Assembly (NCBI GenBank): GCA_027604705.1
Contig: JADHYV010000002.1
Location: forward strand, 372,001 to 436,000
Source: Allomyces arbusculus
Lineage: Eukaryota; Blastocladiomycota; Blastocladiomycetes; Blastocladiales; Blastocladiaceae
Reading direction: 5' to 3'
DNA: 64,000 nt
Below are positions 60,301-64,000 of the stretch, piece by piece (position 1 is the first letter of the stretch; each line of letters begins with the position of its first letter). Under the pieces are notes generated by a model that was not told the DNA's origin, made no database searches, and saw only the letters and a program-made list of their open reading frames with translations. Position numbers and translations under genes: made by a program.

Positions 60301-63300
60301 CTTGATCGCATCAAAGCACTTGCTGAGATGCGGCTGCACCGACTGCGGGTTCTTGGTCTGCGACAAGATCTCGAGCAGCTCGTCATTCGACAAAAAGTAG
60401 AACCGCGGGAACAGCAGCCGCTTCGACTCGAGGTACTCTTCGAGACACTTTTGAATCTTTTCGAGAAACTCGTTGTTCTGCTGCAGCGTCTCGAGAGTAC
60501 CGGGCGTCGTGCCGCACTTCATGGCGTTCGGGTGCCTTGCCGCGCGCCGCATAATGTCCTTCCAGTTGCGGTCGACCTGCGCAAACATCTTGGCCTCCTC
60601 GGGCAATTGCCGTTGAATATCGGGTGCCGAGAAGATGCTTTCGAGGTAGAGCCAATTGCGCTGGCAGACCATCCACGCGTCGAGCGTGTCGGAGAAGAGC
60701 GATAGCGACTTGTCCCACTTTTCCACGTCCGATTTGATGGGCCCGAGGTGTCGTGACGCCTTGATGGTCGCGAGCGTGACCTGCGAGTCCTCGAGCAACG
60801 TCTGAATGTCCTCGACGCCGCCGAGAATGTAGACGTCCTTGTTGTCGCGGTAAGGCAGCACGATAAACTCAGTGTCGGCCCACGTGCGCACAATCTTTTG
60901 CAGCATTTCCTCGAGCGCGGCCTCACTCGACGCCTGGCCCGAAATGCCCGAAATTTCCTCCTTGAACTTGAAGACATTGGCCTCGCGCAAAACGGCGAGC
61001 GTGAGCGTCTCGTCGCGCGCTATCGTTTTGCCAATCGTTTCCTGGATCTTGTCCCAGTGTCGCGCCTTGAGCGCCGGGTTACGCAAATCCACAATCGTCG
61101 AGAACATGGCGCGATACGTCTCGACCATTTGCTTGAGCTTGGGCACGACCTCATTGGGCGGCAAGCCCTTGTCCAGGTTGTAAATCGTCTTCATGTACCC
61201 GTTGATCTGCGCGGCCATGTCCTCGGTGTTGATCTTTTCGAACGGCGACTGGTCCCACGAGCGCGTGAGCTCATCCCATTTCTGGAAACTCTCCCAGAGC
61301 GCCGTCTTCATGTCGAGGTCCTGCTTCGCCTCTTCGAGCTCGGCACTGCGCGTCGGCGCCACTTTGAACTGCGTCTGGTACCCGGCGTACTGATCGGCGA
61401 GCGCAAGCAGTGTCGCAAACTGCTGCCCCAAGTCACCGAGATACCCCATGACCTGATCGACCGGCGACGATGGGTTCAAGATCATCGGGTCCTGCGCACG
61501 CGCACGCACGTCGTTGACCTGCGTGATCAAGTCGGTATAGAGCTTTTCGAGCTCGCTCGAGAAGCGCGCAATCGAGTCGTCGCGCGTCTCGTCGGCCAAG
61601 TCGACGGCCTCGCGCAATTGCCGCAGTGTCGGCCGCAACGTCTGGAACATGGCCAGGTCGGTGGGCACAATCGGCAGCGCGTACTGGTCAATGAGCGAGT
61701 AGAGCTTGGACACCTCCTCGTACCGCGCCTCGAGCGCGTCCTTTTCCTCCTTGACCTTATCGAGGTGCGCGAGGTACTCGACAAAGGCCTCGACCGTGTG
61801 CGGCTGCGAGCCCAGCACCTTGACCGAGAAATTGAGCTCGTTGAGCAGCACCTCGTTCTTGTCGCGTGCCAGCGTTGGGATCATGGCCGTAATGTCCTGG
61901 AAACACTTTTGCGGCGACGGTAAAATTGTGGCCTTGAACTGCGCAATATCGGCGAGGAAATTGGTAACGACCGTCGTCGCCGACAGCGCCTTGATGCGCT
62001 TGATTTGGTCGGCAAACACGGCGAGCGACTGCTCGAAAAAGGTCGTTGTCAAGCCGCGCGTCGTCTCGTCGACGCCCGGGAACTGCACCGTGCCTGCGGC
62101 AATACCCGCCAGGTCAAGTTTCTGGTTCTGCACAAACATGTCGCGGTATTGCTCGAACTCGAGCGTGAACGTCTGCACAGCCTTGTAGTTACCTGCGAGC
62201 GCCGCGCGAATCCGCTCGTTAAGTGCCGTGTAGTAAACATCGTCGTTGATGATCTGCGCCAGGCTCGGGCCCTCGGTGAAATCCGGGTCCTCAAACGACT
62301 CGCCCGAAAAAATAAAGTCGATCGAGTTGGTCAGCGTTGACACGGCCTCGACGCACGCAAGGTGCTGCTTGCTGAGCTGGTCGATCACTTGGAACAGGTC
62401 CTTGATCGTCGGCGCCAGCGCCAAGTGGCCACCGTCAATCCCAAGCTCTACGCGGAACAGCGGCTGCTTGCGCGCAGGTGCCGCGCCCACGGCCGCGGCC
62501 TGGATCACGTCCAGGAATGTGCGTTGCGGCACGTCGTCGTCAACGTCTATCTCTTGGCTTGCCGACACCCCAGGCAGGAGCTTGGCAACGACGCCGGCAA
62601 ACGACTCGTACCCGGCTAGCGCGAGCGTCGACGTCGGCACATGGTAAAACAAGTTTTCGGCGTCATCGGGCCCAGCCTGGATCTCAGCCGACGTGCAGCG
62701 ACCGAGCAGGACCAAGAGCAACTGGCGGCTGGCCGAGACGACAAGCATGTGTAGCGTATGAAACTTCAAGTAGTCGACAAGCTTGACAAACCGCTCGAGT
62801 CGCCGGCACTCGGAACGGCGCGCGGCCTGCTGCGTGAACGTGAGCGCCTCGGCCTCGGCCTTGTCGAGCGAGCAGTTGGCGGCCAAGAGCGCTTCCTGGC
62901 ACGCCTCGACGACTATCGCGCGCACGTCGGCATCAAACTGCGCCAGCGTCGCCGTCATGCGAGACCGCAAGTGCTCAGCCTGGTCCTGAACAAACGCATG
63001 CAGGTCCCACGGCTGGTCGGCGGGCGCGTGCAGCAGCGACTGCTCGAGCAGGGCCGTGCACGCTGCGCGTGTCCGTGCGACGCCGCGCGCGAGCGGTACG
63101 TCGAGCCCAAAAAGCTTACGCTGCACCTGCTTGCGTGCGGCAGCGAGCTTCATGCGGCGCACATTCTTGTGCCAGGTCGTAAACGACTTCCACAGCCGGT
63201 ACTGCGCAAAGAAGCGGACTTTGATCATGGCGTTGAACACGCGGTGCTCCCGGATCCATTGCTGGAGCGGCGTAAAATCGGTGGCGACCGACGTGAAGTG

Positions 63301-64000
63301 CGTGACGCCCTATTGTTCCGCAGCGAAAATGCAGTTAGATTGAACGCTGCCGACAGCACGGTAGAGAAAGTGAGCACGCACAGACTCGGACAGCGTGTAG
63401 AAATCATTCTTATCAACATTCTCGTACTCGGTAATGACGAGATCGTACGGGTTGTAAATCGCCGGATCGCGGTTGACGGGCCGCATGTAGACAAATTCGA
63501 GTTGTGGGCGATGCACGCCGCCCTGCTGCAAAGCACGAATAAAATCAAACGGCGACGTCATGGAGCGCGTCGTAGCATGGCGCAGGTCCTGGACCGACGC
63601 CTCGTACTGCCGCGTGCGCGGCCGCTTGGCCGACGACGGCGCGTCGCCCGGCGGTGGGGCCGGAATTGACGGCAGCACGGCGTGCGGCGACAGCGGTTTT
63701 CCCGTCATTGCATCGGTCCCCGAGGGAACGGCGCTGCGGTCATCGAGCGGAGGGCGCTTCTCGCGCCGCCGTCGCACTGAGTCTCCTTCGGCCGCACCAG
63801 GCTTGCGTAATGGCGGCAAGGGGGCAGCATTGGGGATCCTTGCGGGTCCAGCACCGTTACTTGATGGTTGTGCCCCGGTCAGCAGTGCGACCGTGGCGGG
63901 AGCAGTTGGGCTGGAGGCGGCGTGCACAAGAGGACAACGTGGTGCAGCCTTGGCGGGAGAGTAGAGCAGCGCCTGCGACGAGAGTACGAAGGCCGGAGGC
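51383..64000 (-). CDS. DNAH6: Axonemal inner-arm dynein heavy chain, DNAH6 type (5' end outside window)
   Basis: Minus-strand exons 64000-63382 (open to the edge), 63309-58381, 58298-52164, 52086-51679 and 51598-51383 give about 4100 residues, nearly complete. The apparent start near 63927 is a GTG in an open frame, so the true start is outside. Introns of 72, 82, 77 and 80 nt all have GTRCGT donors. The N-terminus has [20 protein letters not shown]. Motor landmarks: AAA1 [11 protein letters not shown] (about 59597-59617) with [17 protein letters not shown] and [20 protein letters not shown], which is the DNAH6 pattern; AAA2 GPTGGGKT (about 58760); AAA3 GSTGVGKS (about 57660); AAA4 GIGGTGKK (about 56620); stalk coiled coils flanking about 55400; C-terminal domain to [13 protein letters not shown]. 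It is a single-headed inner-arm dynein of the flagellar axoneme. Confidence 0.92.

Noticed and set aside
1-64000. Mobile elements, virus-derived elements, CRISPR arrays, telomere or rDNA repeats
   Set aside because: No reverse transcriptase, integrase, transposase, capsid-like frame, long terminal or inverted repeats, or spacer arrays were seen; all long open frames belong to host genes.

Overview
This is a eukaryotic nuclear window, GC-rich and gene-dense, from a zoosporic (flagellated) organism. I favour a zoosporic fungus, most likely Blastocladiomycota (Allomyces/Catenaria-like). The evidence is two complete or near-complete axonemal dynein heavy chain genes plus a TTC29-like axonemal gene, beside fungal-type genes (SSH4-like SPRY adaptor, Apd1-type sucrase/ferredoxin-like protein, RPL38 beginning M-P-K-Q), short introns and high GC. 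The lineage is inference from gene content and composition. All gene models below are exon-by-exon models that I built by hand from frame continuity, splice signals and family conservation.

Layout. 1-3065 (+): 3' part of a HEAT/TOG-like (CLASP-like) gene entering from the left. 3207-5523 (-): VPS33, nine exons, sharing a divergent promoter with CTR9 (5830-9428, +). 9799-11268 (+): mitochondrial NADP-isocitrate dehydrogenase. 11816-14513 (+): ELP2. 14693-17299 (-): mitochondrial aconitase, divergent from UTP20 (17840-25734, +). 25921-26823 (-): ELP6, divergent from a single-headed inner-arm dynein heavy chain of DNAH3/7/12 type (27343-40399, +). 41326-43402 (+): a signal-peptide/Gly-rich/TM/SPRY protein of SSH4/EAR1 type. 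43828-44796 (+): RPL38. 45096-46580 (-): TTC29-like TPR gene, divergent from an APD1-like gene (46988-47980, +). 48270-49073 (-): EMP24/TMED2. 49779-50958 (-): ACMSD. 51383-64000 (-): a DNAH6-type dynein heavy chain that runs off the right edge.

Themes. The two dyneins and the TTC29-like gene all belong to the flagellar inner-arm machinery. ELP2 and ELP6 are subunits of the same Elongator complex. Aconitase and isocitrate dehydrogenase act at neighbouring steps around the TCA cycle. The rest is housekeeping: transcription elongation, rRNA processing, vesicle traffic, ribosome.

No mobile element, viral fossil, CRISPR array, rRNA or convincing tRNA was seen. I did not find a clearly new biological system. 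The most unusual signal is in the splice sites: of 41 introns modelled, 30 have C at +4 followed by G at +5 (GTACGT, GTGCGT and relatives), and two of these use GC-AG donors reading GCACGT. Forty introns are 58-129 nt; one, right after the RPL38 start codon, is about 627 nt.
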